This document shows positions 1 to 9,508 of a DNA stretch of 19,298 bases, piece after piece. A program made the translations under genes and the position numbers. Every line of letters starts with the position of its first letter. Position 1 is the first letter of the stretch. The notes beneath the pieces were generated by a model, which had not been told where the DNA came from, ran no database searches, and saw only the letters and a program-made list of their open reading frames with translations. Origin of the DNA: an uncultured Acidobacteriota bacterium (GTDB lineage: Bacteria; Acidobacteriota; JAAYUB01); the NCBI GenBank assembly GCA_937925645.1, contig CALAMB010000344.1, positions 1 through 19,298 of the forward strand, written 5' to 3'.

Positions 1-1784
<1,784 letters not shown>

Positions 1785-1823
1785 CGGAGACCTCCGTCAA
1801 AACTTAGCCACGCAAAGGCGGTG

Positions 1824-1832
1824 ATTGTACCA
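1824..1832 (-). promoter_or_regulatory. Extended -10 promoter for the bS22-like gene
   Basis: The minus strand reads TGGTACAAT, an extended -10 with a 5/6 hexamer, 39 nt before the start codon of the small basic gene. No convincing -35 is present. It lies about 20 bp from the divergent -10 of the plus-strand operon, so the two promoters share one short region. Confidence 0.45.
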
Positions 1833-1849
1833 CAAGTAGCGCGGGGCTG

Positions 1850-1858
1850 TGCTATACT
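1850..1858 (+). promoter_or_regulatory. Extended -10 promoter for the DHS-like operon
   Basis: TGCTATACT is an extended -10 followed by an A/T-rich stretch. Initiation near 1865 gives a leader of about 25 nt carrying AAGGAGGA (1876-1883). TTGTAC at 1825-1830 could be a -35, but its 22-bp spacer is too long, so the extended -10 is the better explanation. Confidence 0.45.
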
Positions 1859-1889
1859 TTTTGGGATTTTTTCTCAAGGAGGACACCCG

Positions 1890-3035
1890 GTGAGCGCGCG
1901 CAAACAGAAGCAGCCGGCCGGCGGCGGACGCATCCTGCAGTCCCAGCCCATCGACGGCCGCGAGACCACCCCCGAGCTATTGCAAAAGGCGTTCCTGGCG
2001 TACGGCGGCCGCGAGCTGCGGTCCGCCTGGGAGCTGCTGGAACGGGCCGTCCGCGAGGACTACACCATCGTGCTGACCATGTCCGGGGCCATGACCCCGG
2101 CCGACCTGGCCCGCTCCTGCCTCAACCCGCTCCTGGAGCGCGGCGTGGTGGACCTCATCTGCACCACCGGGGCCAACCTGTACCACGACGCCCACCGGAG
2201 TCTGGGGCACATCCTGCGCGAGGGCTCGCCGGCGGTGGACGACCGGGTGCTCCGCAAGGAACAGATCATCCGCATCTACGACATTTTCTTCAACGAGCAG
2301 GTGCTTTTAGAAACCGACCAGTTCTTCAGCCGCGTCCTCCAGGCCCCCGAGTTCCAGCGGCCCATGACCACCACCGAGTGCCACTTCCTGCTCGGCAAGT
2401 ACCTCCGCGAGGTGGAGGAGCGGCTGGGCCGCGCGGACAACCCCAGCCTGCTCGCCACCTGCCACCGGCTGCAGGTGCCCATCTTCTGCGGCGCGCCGCA
2501 GGACGGCTCCATCTTCCTGAACGTGGTCAAGCTGGCCCGGCTGCTGGGCGACGCGTTCCGCTTCCGCCTGGACCTGGCCGCCGACGTGTTCGAGTATGCC
2601 GCGTTCCAGTACCTGGCCAAGTCGGCCGGCTCGCGCAAGATGGCGGTGATCATCCTGGGCGGCGGCGTGCCGAAGAACTACACCCTGCAGGGCGAGCCGC
2701 TCATGAGCCAGATCCTGGAGATCGACGTGGGCGGCTTCGACATCGACATCCAGATCAGCGACGCCAACGTCCACACCGGCGGCCTCTCCGGCTGCCCGGC
2801 GGGCGAGGGACACACCTGGGGCAAGACCACCGCCGAGTACGTGGTCAACAGCGTCTACTGTCACGGCGACGTCACCCAGCTCTTCCCGCTGCTGGTCCAC
2901 GCGCTGGCCCAGTCGGGGCTGCGGCGCGAACCGCGCCGGCTCATGGCCCGGCGGGAGGAGGCGGTGGCGCACCTGGCCGCCGCGGTCGAGGAGCGGCGGG
3001 CCGGGCTCGCCGCCGGCCTGGAGGGACGTCCATGA
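1890..3035 (+). CDS. Deoxyhypusine synthase family protein (bacterial homologue)
   Basis: The 381-residue product is a member of the deoxyhypusine synthase family, NAD-dependent enzymes that transfer the aminobutyl group of spermidine through an enzyme-lysine imine. Recognisable stretches are IVLTMSGAMTPADLARSCLN, DLICTTGANLYHDAH, the glycine-rich VIILGGGVPKNYTLQ and GHTWGKTTAEYVVNSVYCHG. The WGK lysine (K312) aligns with the catalytic lysine of the eukaryotic enzyme and is kept. Bacteria lack eIF5A, so the acceptor is not hypusine; bacterial members are thought to make polyamines such as homospermidine, but the substrate here is unknown. The start is GTG at 1890, chosen for AAGGAGGA 6 nt upstream; the frame is open further upstream (to 1548), but only through the divergent small gene and its promoter. 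The stop overlaps the next gene by ATGA, indicating translational coupling. Confidence 0.88.
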   Translation: MSARKQKQPAGGGRILQSQPIDGRETTPELLQKAFLAYGGRELRSAWELLERAVREDYTIVLTMSGAMTPADLARSCLNPLLERGVVDLICTTGANLYHDAHRSLGHILREGSPAVDDRVLRKEQIIRIYDIFFNEQVLLETDQFFSRVLQAPEFQRPMTTTECHFLLGKYLREVEERLGRADNPSLLATCHRLQVPIFCGAPQDGSIFLNVVKLARLLGDAFRFRLDLAADVFEYAAFQYLAKSAGSRKMAVIILGGGVPKNYTLQGEPLMSQILEIDVGGFDIDIQISDANVHTGGLSGCPAGEGHTWGKTTAEYVVNSVYCHGDVTQLFPLLVHALAQSGLRREPRRLMARREEAVAHLAAAVEERRAGLAAGLEGRP

Positions 3036-4138
3036 ACCGGCACCCCGGCCACGGTGACCGCGACCGGATCGCCGTCGTGGGCGGCGGGCCCGCCGGACTG
3101 TCGGCCGCGCTCACCGCGGCGCGCCTGGGCCTGCCGTGCGTGCTGTTCGAAAAGGGCGAGATCGGCGGGAACATCCAGTGCGCCGAGGGAATCTACGACC
3201 CGGCCGGCGTCCTGACCATGGAGAAGGCGTTCATCCGCACGCGGATCCGCCACGCGCGGCTGCACGTCAACGGCCGGTCGTTCACCTTCGACATCGGCTC
3301 GCGCAACCGTTTCTTCGTCATCGACCGCGGCGAGTGGCAGGCGGAGCTGGGCCGCCGGGCGCGGGCCGCCGGCGTGGAGGTGCGCGAGGGCGAGCGCGCG
3401 GACCCGTTCGCGCTGCAAGACGACTTCCGGGCGGTGGTGGACGCGCGCGGGATGTACGCCTTCTACTCCCGCTGGCACGAGTTCGATCCGCCCCCCGGCT
3501 TCGGCCTGCAGTGGACGCTGGAGGGCGACTTCTCCGCCTGGGCGAACACCATCGACGTCAAGATTCTCGAGGAGCAGCCGGGCTACTTCTGGATCTTCCC
3601 CAAGGGCACCCGCCAGGCCAACGTGGGTTTCGGCTGGCTGACCCGGCCCGCCGCGCCGCCGTGGGAGATCCTGGAGGGCTACCTCGAGGCGAACGGCATC
3701 GCCGGCTACCGGCGCGTGCGCAAGATCGGCGGCTTCCTGGTGGGCACCTGTCCCCAGCCGCCGTTCGTTGGCAAGGTGATCCGGGCCGGCGACGCGGGCG
3801 GATTCGCCTCGGCCCTGCACGGCGGCGGCATCGACGCCGCCTGGCTCACGGGCCGGCTGGCGGTGGAGACCGTCGTCCGCGGCGAGCCGGCTCATTTCCT
3901 CCGCGAGCTGAACCGGAAGCTGGGACTCATGCGCTGCGTGGAACAGCGGGTGATGGACAAGTGGCTGGCCGAGGGCCCGGCGGCGCTGGAGCGCGCCGGG
4001 CGGCTGCTCGAGGAGAACGGGCCGCTGCTCCGGGCCTCGGTGCGCTTCATCACCTCCGGGCTGCTGGGCGCGGCGGTGCGTCGCGTCTTCCAGGGCGCCA
4101 TGCCACGGGAGTTCTACCGGCTGACGGATCAGGTCTGA
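3032..4138 (+). CDS. FAD-dependent oxidoreductase, geranylgeranyl-reductase-like
   Basis: The 368-residue flavoprotein has an N-terminal Rossmann dinucleotide fold (IAVVGGGPAGLSAALTAARL, about residues 13-32), the family signature YFWIFPKG with W187 followed by ANVGFGW, and a second FAD motif GDAGGFAS around D254. The YxWxFPK signature and the overall order fit the geranylgeranyl reductase family, whose members saturate isoprenoid double bonds in archaeal lipids, chlorophyll or menaquinone. The early cysteine of GGNIQCAEG is also typical of the family. No membrane segment or signal peptide is seen. Its ATG overlaps the stop of the DHS-like gene, so the two are co-translated. The actual substrate cannot be read from sequence; a role on a polyamine- or isoprenoid-derived product is inference only. 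The gene ends 19 bp from a convergent gene, with no clear terminator between them. Confidence 0.82.
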   Translation: MNRHPGHGDRDRIAVVGGGPAGLSAALTAARLGLPCVLFEKGEIGGNIQCAEGIYDPAGVLTMEKAFIRTRIRHARLHVNGRSFTFDIGSRNRFFVIDRGEWQAELGRRARAAGVEVREGERADPFALQDDFRAVVDARGMYAFYSRWHEFDPPPGFGLQWTLEGDFSAWANTIDVKILEEQPGYFWIFPKGTRQANVGFGWLTRPAAPPWEILEGYLEANGIAGYRRVRKIGGFLVGTCPQPPFVGKVIRAGDAGGFASALHGGGIDAAWLTGRLAVETVVRGEPAHFLRELNRKLGLMRCVEQRVMDKWLAEGPAALERAGRLLEENGPLLRASVRFITSGLLGAAVRRVFQGAMPREFYRLTDQV

Positions 4139-4157
4139 TCCCTTCTCCGACCGGGTG

Positions 4158-5750
4158 TCAGGGATTCCCGGCCGACGGGACGCGTTCCCAGAGCCGCAGC
4201 CGCGCGGCGCGCTCCGCCGTCAGCCCGGCGTCGGCCGGCCATGGCCGCGGGGCGTAGTGCCGCGCCAGGTACGGCCGCCAGAGCCGCTCGAACCGCTCCA
4301 CCGCGGCCGGATTGTCCGCCCGCAGCAACCCGTACACGGGATGATCCCCCTCCACGACAAACCGCGGCCGCCGCCGCTCCAGGTCGGCGAAGAAGATCTC
4401 CAGCGCCCCTTCCGGCAGGGGATCCCGCAGCAGTTGCGGCCACCAGAAGAACCGCGCGGCCGGGTCCCGCCGGGCATAGAAGTAGATGTCGATATCCGCC
4501 GCCCAGACCAGCACCGCCCCGCCGGGCGGCGCCTGGCGGGCGAGCCAGCGGCCGATCCGCGCCGGTTCGTAGCCGGACTCCGCCACCCAGCCGGGTCGCG
4601 CGGCGAAGGCCGCCACGCTCTGCGCCGCCGCGGTGGCCACCGGCCAGGCCGTCACCGCCACCCCGGCCAGCAGGCCGGCCGCCGCGGCCCGCCACCGGAT
4701 CGGCTCGGCCAGGAGCGCGCCGGCCAGCAGGGCCAGCACCGGAATGATGAGCTGGAAGTAGTGATCCAGAAACTTCAGCGGTCCGGCCACCGCCAGCGCC
4801 GAGCCGGCCAGCCAGAGAAACAGGAACCGGCGCGCCTCCGGATCGGCCGAGCGGAACCGCCGGGGACGGAGCGCCAGCCACCCGGCGCCGGCCGCGGCGG
4901 CCAGAAGCAGGAACCACCGGGTCGCGGCGAATTCCCGGATGAAGCCCGTGGAGTAGTTCAGGAAGATCCGCCAGAAGTCGTGGACGGCGTACCGGGCGTT
5001 GTAGCCGAACGTGATCCGGAAAAAGTCTCCCAGCACCCCCTGTCCCGCGCACCAGGCCAGACACGCGGCGGGCGCCGCCGCCAGCCCGGCGGCGAAGGCG
5101 CCCAGCACCGCCCGGCGCCGGCCGGCGATGGCTCCCGTCGGCGCCGCGAGCGCCAGCCAGACCGCGATCGCCGCGATGGGGAAAGCCACGACGTACTTGT
5201 TCATGAACGCCAGCCCCAACAGGACGCCCGCGCCGGCGGCCGTCCAGGCGGGGGCGCGCGCCATCGCCCGGGAGAACAGCAGCCGGATCGCCGCGAGCTG
5301 GCAGCAGACCAGGAAGACTTCCGAGTTGAAGGAGACGGCTCCGAACGAGGCGGTGCAGGCATTGTAGAGCCACGCGGCGGCCAGTCCGGCCCAGAACCCG
5401 AACAGGCGGCGGCCGAGGGACAGCACCAGCAGGGTGTTGGCCAGGCCGAGCAGGAGGCCGGCAACGTGGATGGCTTCCGGGCTGTGGTCGATGGATTGGA
5501 CGCCCAGGTAGAGCAGGTACTGGATCGGCGGTTTCTGCTCCCAGACGTCCGCATAGAGCCGGCCGCCCCGGGAGAGCACGTCCGCGACGACCATGTAGCC
5601 CGTCTCGTCGATGCCGATGAGGGGCTCCCGCAGGTACCCCACCCGCATGGCGAGGAACAGCACGGACAGCAGCACCCAGGCGCCGACGCGCGCCAGGGCG
5701 CGTTCCCGCTGCCCGCCGCCGTCAGGGGAATCCGCCGGGTAGATATCCAT
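4158..5750 (-). CDS. Integral-membrane GT-C glycosyltransferase (ArnT/PMT, GT39/GT83-like)
   Basis: The 530-residue protein has about 10-12 hydrophobic segments (the first near residues 22-40) and a soluble C-terminal part from about residue 390. After the first segment comes IDETGYMVVADVLSRGG and then YADVWEQKPPIQYLLY, the first-loop acidic motif (D48, E49) and following loop typical of GT-C enzymes that use polyprenyl-phosphate sugars, such as ArnT and protein mannosyltransferases. The acceptor (lipid, glycan or protein) is unknown. ATG 5750 is used here. A TTG at 5762 is in frame, but neither start has a good Shine-Dalgarno sequence. The gene starts 19 nt after the stop of the secreted protease and is probably co-transcribed with it, which may hint at glycosylation of exported protein (weak inference). 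Confidence 0.82.
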   Translation of the reverse strand: MDIYPADSPDGGGQRERALARVGAWVLLSVLFLAMRVGYLREPLIGIDETGYMVVADVLSRGGRLYADVWEQKPPIQYLLYLGVQSIDHSPEAIHVAGLLLGLANTLLVLSLGRRLFGFWAGLAAAWLYNACTASFGAVSFNSEVFLVCCQLAAIRLLFSRAMARAPAWTAAGAGVLLGLAFMNKYVVAFPIAAIAVWLALAAPTGAIAGRRRAVLGAFAAGLAAAPAACLAWCAGQGVLGDFFRITFGYNARYAVHDFWRIFLNYSTGFIREFAATRWFLLLAAAAGAGWLALRPRRFRSADPEARRFLFLWLAGSALAVAGPLKFLDHYFQLIIPVLALLAGALLAEPIRWRAAAAGLLAGVAVTAWPVATAAAQSVAAFAARPGWVAESGYEPARIGRWLARQAPPGGAVLVWAADIDIYFYARRDPAARFFWWPQLLRDPLPEGALEIFFADLERRRPRFVVEGDHPVYGLLRADNPAAVERFERLWRPYLARHYAPRPWPADAGLTAERAARLRLWERVPSAGNP

Positions 5751-5769
5751 GCTCCGGTTCAACCGCGGA

Positions 5770-8565
5770 CTAGTCGGTCAAAAGAGCCAGCAGGGCCAGG
5801 TCCCGCACGGTGATCCGGCCGTCGTCGTCCAGATCGGCGGCGCACTCGCTGCGCTGGAAGTCCCCTTCCCCCGCCGCCAGGTTCCCGCCGAGGAGCGCCG
5901 CGAGGAGGACCACGTCCGCGGCGTCGAGGATGCCGTTGCCGTCGAGGTCGCCGGCCCGGAAGGCGTAGGCCTCGCAGTCGGGCTCCGCGCGGGCGATCAT
6001 CGCGTCATCCACGTACCAGCCGCCGCCCACCTTCGTGGAGCTGTCGCAGGCGAGTCGGAAGCGAAGCCATACCGTCTGCCCGGCCCAGGCGGAGAGATTG
6101 ACCCGCACCCGGGTCATGGCGCCGAGCCCCCCGCCCGACCAGGCGGGCCGGCTGAGGATCGGCGACTCATAGTTGATGGAGACGGTGGCGTTGTACCCGC
6201 CCTCCACCATCGACGCGCCGAGGTCGGCCCAGGTGATTTCATCGGTGGACAATTCCAGCACCGCCCCGTCGTAGGCGGTCGCCCCGCCCTCCAGATAGTA
6301 CGTGTGCCAGAAGCTCAGCTCGTACAGCGAGCCGGCGGGCAGATCCAGGGGCCCCCAGATCAGGTAGTCGTCGTTCTTCTTGTCGCGGTCGAAGGCGCGC
6401 CAGACCGTCGGTCCGGCATGGTAGTAGTTCGCCGCCACGCGCTCCCAGTACGACACCATGCCCGGGCCGTGATCCACCTCCCAGAGGGAGCTGGCGGCCT
6501 CCATGTCGTCGGCGGCCAGGGTGGAGTCGACGGTCTGGCCCACCGGCAGGGTGTAGGCCAAGCGCTGGACGTGGGTCCCGAACCGGCACTCCAGCTCCAG
6601 CGTCAGGTCGACGCCGCACGCCGCGTCGTCGCGGAGGCGCACCAGGAACGGCACGCCCGGCGCCACGGCCGCGCCGCCGGCCGCGGGCGCCGCGTAGTGC
6701 GCCTGGCCGCGGTAGACCACCAGGTCGTCCGGCGCGGCGAGCGTCACCAGAACGTCCCCGGTCGCCGCCGCACCCGTGTTCCGGATGGGCACGGCCAGCG
6801 CCACGAGCTCGCCGGGTTCGGCGATGCCGTTGCCGTTCCCCTCCACCTCCGTCAGCACCCGGCCGGCGGATTCCAGAAACGGGCCCAGGGCGCGGCAGTC
6901 GTCAACGGAAAAGATGCCCGGCCGGAGGAACTCCTGGCAGATCTCGAACACGTGGGCGCCGCCGTAGAGCGCCTGGTCGGCGTCGATCATGGCCTCCGCG
7001 CCCCGGTGGAAGGTGTTCTGCGCGGCGGTCGGCATCAGAAAGTGACTCTGCAGCACGATCCGGTCGGCGACCTCCTGGCCGAGCTGCAGGAACAGGTTCT
7101 TCAGCGCCGTGGACCAGTAGGCGCTGTCGCCGTAAATGTCGTTGGTCTTGTCCTCGGGATAGCGCATGTCGTCATGATCGATCCGGCGGAGGAACGTGTC
7201 GGGCGGGGTGTAGCCCTTCGCGTCCCACTCGCCGATGTGAAACGGGTTGTAGCCGCTGGCCACGCTCAGGTCGTAGGTCCGGCTGAAGGCCCAGTAGTCG
7301 GAGAATCCTTCGCCGATGGCCCCGGATTCGATGTAGAAACTGTTGAACGCGGCACTGTTGGAAGTGTCCTGGATGGCGTGGCCGTACTCGTGGAGGATGA
7401 TGTCGGCGTCCTCGGCGTCATCGACGCCGCCGTCGCCGAAGGCGATGTAGCGGGTGCTGCCTTGCCGCACGAAATGCGAGTTGTCGGCGCCGTTCAGCCC
7501 ATGCACGTCCACCGGGAGTGAAAAGTGGACGATGGTGTCGAAGCCCAGCCACTGGATGTACCGCTGGGCCGAATCGATCCAGTAGTAGGCCATCACGGCC
7601 TCGAATCCCGCCGGGTCCCGCGGGTAGTCGAACACGGGCGACGGTTCCGCGGGCGGCGCCGTCAGCGGGGGCTCGTCGGTGCGGCTCACGATCTGGACCC
7701 ACGGCCCCGTCAGGTGATAGCCCTGGGCATCGGGGGCGGCCAGTTCCGCCAGCACCACGTCGAGGTAGGCGGGGAGGAACAAGCTGCCGTCCGACGTGTC
7801 CCGCAGACTGGAGTCATTCAGGTAGTTCACCGGATTGGGCTGGAACACCCGGCCGCTGCCGTCGGCATACCAGACGTCGGCGGACGCGCCCAGCACGCGG
7901 AGCGGCGCGCCGCCCACCCAGACGGTCCAGCGGGCCGGCGGCTCCTCCGTCGCCAGCCGGAACTCCCGCGCGGCGAGCGGCCGGCCCGCGTCGATGAAAT
8001 ACGCTTCCTGCTCGGTCTCCAGCATCGCCACAGGCGGCAGCGGCTTCTCGGCCAGCGGCTTGGGCCAGGCCGTCCGGAGGACCCGCTCGGCGAAGGCGTC
8101 GGCGGCCAGACCGAGCGCCGCCGTCCGGTCGGGGAAATCCTCCGGCCACGCCGGGTCGGGGCCCATAGGCACGCGCTGAGCCAGCGTCACCCGTCCGGCC
8201 GGGTCGAAATGAACGCTGATCCGGCCGTTGACCACCGGCCGGCCGGAGTGCCAGAGATCCAGGTCCACGTGGCGCCCGCCGGGCGAGCGGCGCTCCGCCG
8301 CCGGCTGGTATTGCGCCAGCTCGGCGCCCAGCCCCAGCCACCCGGCATGGTCGGCCAGGAAGCGGCGGGCGGCCGCCGCGGGCTCGCCCGCGTACGGCAC
8401 CGGCTCAACCGGGCGGACCTGGAGGGGCAGCGCCGTCTCCGGGCAGCGCTCCACCCGGAACAGCCGGCCGCCGGCTGTCACCGTCTCCACCGCCGCAGCC
8501 GCCATCATCGCCGCCATTCCCAGTGCCGTGACCGCCGCGATCGCCGTCCGCTGCCAGGTTCTCAT
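5770..8565 (-). CDS. Secreted M36 (fungalysin-type) zinc metalloprotease with C-terminal dockerin
   Basis: The 931-residue precursor has a signal peptide (about 1-31), an N-terminal propeptide of the fungalysin/thermolysin type (about 55-165), and a catalytic domain with HEYGHAIQD (zinc ligands H392, H396; base E393) and GAIGEGFSD (third ligand E419). GEGxSD and the later IYGDSAYWSTALKNLF point to M36 rather than M4. The C-terminal third holds a beta-sandwich starting NGNGIAEPGELVAL (about 568-680), a second jelly-roll-like domain (about 690-865), and a type I dockerin (about 868-931) with two Ca-binding repeats, DLDGNGILDAADVVLLAALL and DLDDDGRITVRDLALLALL. Dockerins bind cohesins, so the enzyme may be anchored to a partner or scaffold, though none is encoded here. 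AGGAA precedes the ATG at an acceptable distance. The glycosyltransferase gene follows directly. Confidence 0.92.
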   Translation of the reverse strand: MRTWQRTAIAAVTALGMAAMMAAAAVETVTAGGRLFRVERCPETALPLQVRPVEPVPYAGEPAAAARRFLADHAGWLGLGAELAQYQPAAERRSPGGRHVDLDLWHSGRPVVNGRISVHFDPAGRVTLAQRVPMGPDPAWPEDFPDRTAALGLAADAFAERVLRTAWPKPLAEKPLPPVAMLETEQEAYFIDAGRPLAAREFRLATEEPPARWTVWVGGAPLRVLGASADVWYADGSGRVFQPNPVNYLNDSSLRDTSDGSLFLPAYLDVVLAELAAPDAQGYHLTGPWVQIVSRTDEPPLTAPPAEPSPVFDYPRDPAGFEAVMAYYWIDSAQRYIQWLGFDTIVHFSLPVDVHGLNGADNSHFVRQGSTRYIAFGDGGVDDAEDADIILHEYGHAIQDTSNSAAFNSFYIESGAIGEGFSDYWAFSRTYDLSVASGYNPFHIGEWDAKGYTPPDTFLRRIDHDDMRYPEDKTNDIYGDSAYWSTALKNLFLQLGQEVADRIVLQSHFLMPTAAQNTFHRGAEAMIDADQALYGGAHVFEICQEFLRPGIFSVDDCRALGPFLESAGRVLTEVEGNGNGIAEPGELVALAVPIRNTGAAATGDVLVTLAAPDDLVVYRGQAHYAAPAAGGAAVAPGVPFLVRLRDDAACGVDLTLELECRFGTHVQRLAYTLPVGQTVDSTLAADDMEAASSLWEVDHGPGMVSYWERVAANYYHAGPTVWRAFDRDKKNDDYLIWGPLDLPAGSLYELSFWHTYYLEGGATAYDGAVLELSTDEITWADLGASMVEGGYNATVSINYESPILSRPAWSGGGLGAMTRVRVNLSAWAGQTVWLRFRLACDSSTKVGGGWYVDDAMIARAEPDCEAYAFRAGDLDGNGILDAADVVLLAALLGGNLAAGEGDFQRSECAADLDDDGRITVRDLALLALLTD

Positions 8566-8658
8566 ATCCGCTTTCCTCGCCGCTGGATTTTCAGTGCGTC
8601 CGAATGCCGCCAGGTTCGGAATATAGATGTCTCCGGACCGCCAAAAGTTGATCCGTTA

Positions 8659-8677
8659 CCGGAGCGCGCCTCTCCGG
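8659..8677 (-). terminator. Stem-loop directly after ymdB, weak terminator candidate
   Basis: CCGGAG pairs with CTCCGG around a 7-nt loop, starting 1 nt after the ymdB stop codon. Only a distant short T-run (ACTTTT, more than 10 nt further) follows, so it may be a 3' end-stabilising hairpin rather than an efficient terminator. It marks the likely end of the housekeeping transcript, ahead of the protease gene. Confidence 0.35.
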
Positions 8678-8678
8678 G

Positions 8679-9464
8679 TCACGACGGCAGCGGCAGGTTG
8701 AGCCGCTCCACGCCGGTGGCGCGGCCCGTCTCGGGATCCACCTCGACCACCAGCGCGTTAAGCCGGTGTCCCCGGGTCTCCGGGGTGAACTTGCTCGGCA
8801 GGTGGAACAGGAACCGCTGGATGGAGCCCTCCACGTCCATGCCGATGACCGAGTCGTGGGGGCCGGTCATGCCGAGGTCGGTGATGTACGCCGTGCCGTC
8901 CGGCAGGATCCGCTCGTCCGCCGTCTGGACGTGGGTGTGGGTGCCGAACACCGCGCTGACCTTGCCGTTGAGAAACCAGCCCATGGCCACTTTCTCGGAA
9001 GTGGCCTCGGCGTGGAAATCCACGAAGATGATGGGCGTGCGGCGCCGCAATTCGGCCAGCACCGCCTCGATGCCGCGGAAGGGGCAGTCGATGGGCGGCA
9101 TGAACACGCGGCCCTGGAGGTTCACCACCGCCACCGGCACGCCGATCTGCGAGTCGACCACAGTGCAGCCCCGGCCGGGCACCCCGGGGGGGTAGTTCAA
9201 CGGGCGGAGCAGCCGGTCGGTCTGGTTGAGGAGGTCGTACACCTCCTTCCGGTCCCAGATGTGGTTCCCCGAGGTCATCACGTCAATCCCCAGCGGCATG
9301 AGCTCCTGGAACTTTTCGGGGATCATCCCGAAACCGCCGGCGGCGTTCTCGCCGTTGGCGATGGTGAAATCGATCCGGTACTCGCTCTGCACCCGGTGCA
9401 GCATCTCGCGGAGCACCCGCCGCCCCGGCCGTCCCAAGACATCGCCCACGCACAGCACCCGCAT
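8679..9464 (-). CDS. ymdB: YmdB-family metallophosphoesterase (TIGR00282)
   Basis: The 261-residue protein is a cytoplasmic calcineurin-like phosphoesterase of the YmdB family, shown in Bacillus to hydrolyse 2',3'-cyclic nucleotides and to affect RNA levels and biofilm development. All expected metal ligands are visible: D8 (GDVLGRPG), E39 and N40 (NGENAAGG), N67 and H68 (TSGNHIWD), H151 (DFHAEATSEK), H176 and H178 (GTHTHVQT). Length is normal for the family. GGGAGGA lies 5 nt before the ATG. It follows rny at 44 nt on the same strand, the conserved rny-ymdB pairing, which supports a role in RNA turnover. A small hairpin lies between the two genes and another directly after this one. Confidence 0.95.
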   Translation of the reverse strand: MRVLCVGDVLGRPGRRVLREMLHRVQSEYRIDFTIANGENAAGGFGMIPEKFQELMPLGIDVMTSGNHIWDRKEVYDLLNQTDRLLRPLNYPPGVPGRGCTVVDSQIGVPVAVVNLQGRVFMPPIDCPFRGIEAVLAELRRRTPIIFVDFHAEATSEKVAMGWFLNGKVSAVFGTHTHVQTADERILPDGTAYITDLGMTGPHDSVIGMDVEGSIQRFLFHLPSKFTPETRGHRLNALVVEVDPETGRATGVERLNLPLPS

Positions 9465-9484
9465 CGTATCCTCCCGCAGACGGA

Positions 9485-9504
9485 CCGGCCGGCTCCCCGG
9501 CCGG
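9485..9504 (-). other. GC-rich intercistronic hairpin between rny and ymdB
   Basis: CCGGCCGG is repeated around a 4-nt spacer (GGAG on the minus strand); because the 8-mer is self-complementary, the copies can form an 8-bp stem with a GGAG loop. It begins 4 nt after the rny stop and ends about 20 nt before the ymdB start. No T-tract follows, so it is better seen as an RNA-stabilising or processing hairpin than as a terminator. Confidence 0.4.
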
Positions 9505-9508
9505 GTTC

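Noticed and set aside
4139..4157. Bidirectional terminator between the convergent flavoprotein and glycosyltransferase genes
   Set aside because: The 19-bp gap has no inverted repeat or T-run.
5749..7521. A 590-codon open frame on the plus strand opposite the protease gene
   Set aside because: It is a GC-driven shadow with Val/Ala/Gly/Arg-rich low-complexity translation; the minus-strand frame has signal peptide, zinc motif and dockerin.
8620..8625. TATATT on the minus strand as -10 of the protease gene
   Set aside because: No -35 box at 16-18 bp and no extended -10; too weak to annotate as a promoter.
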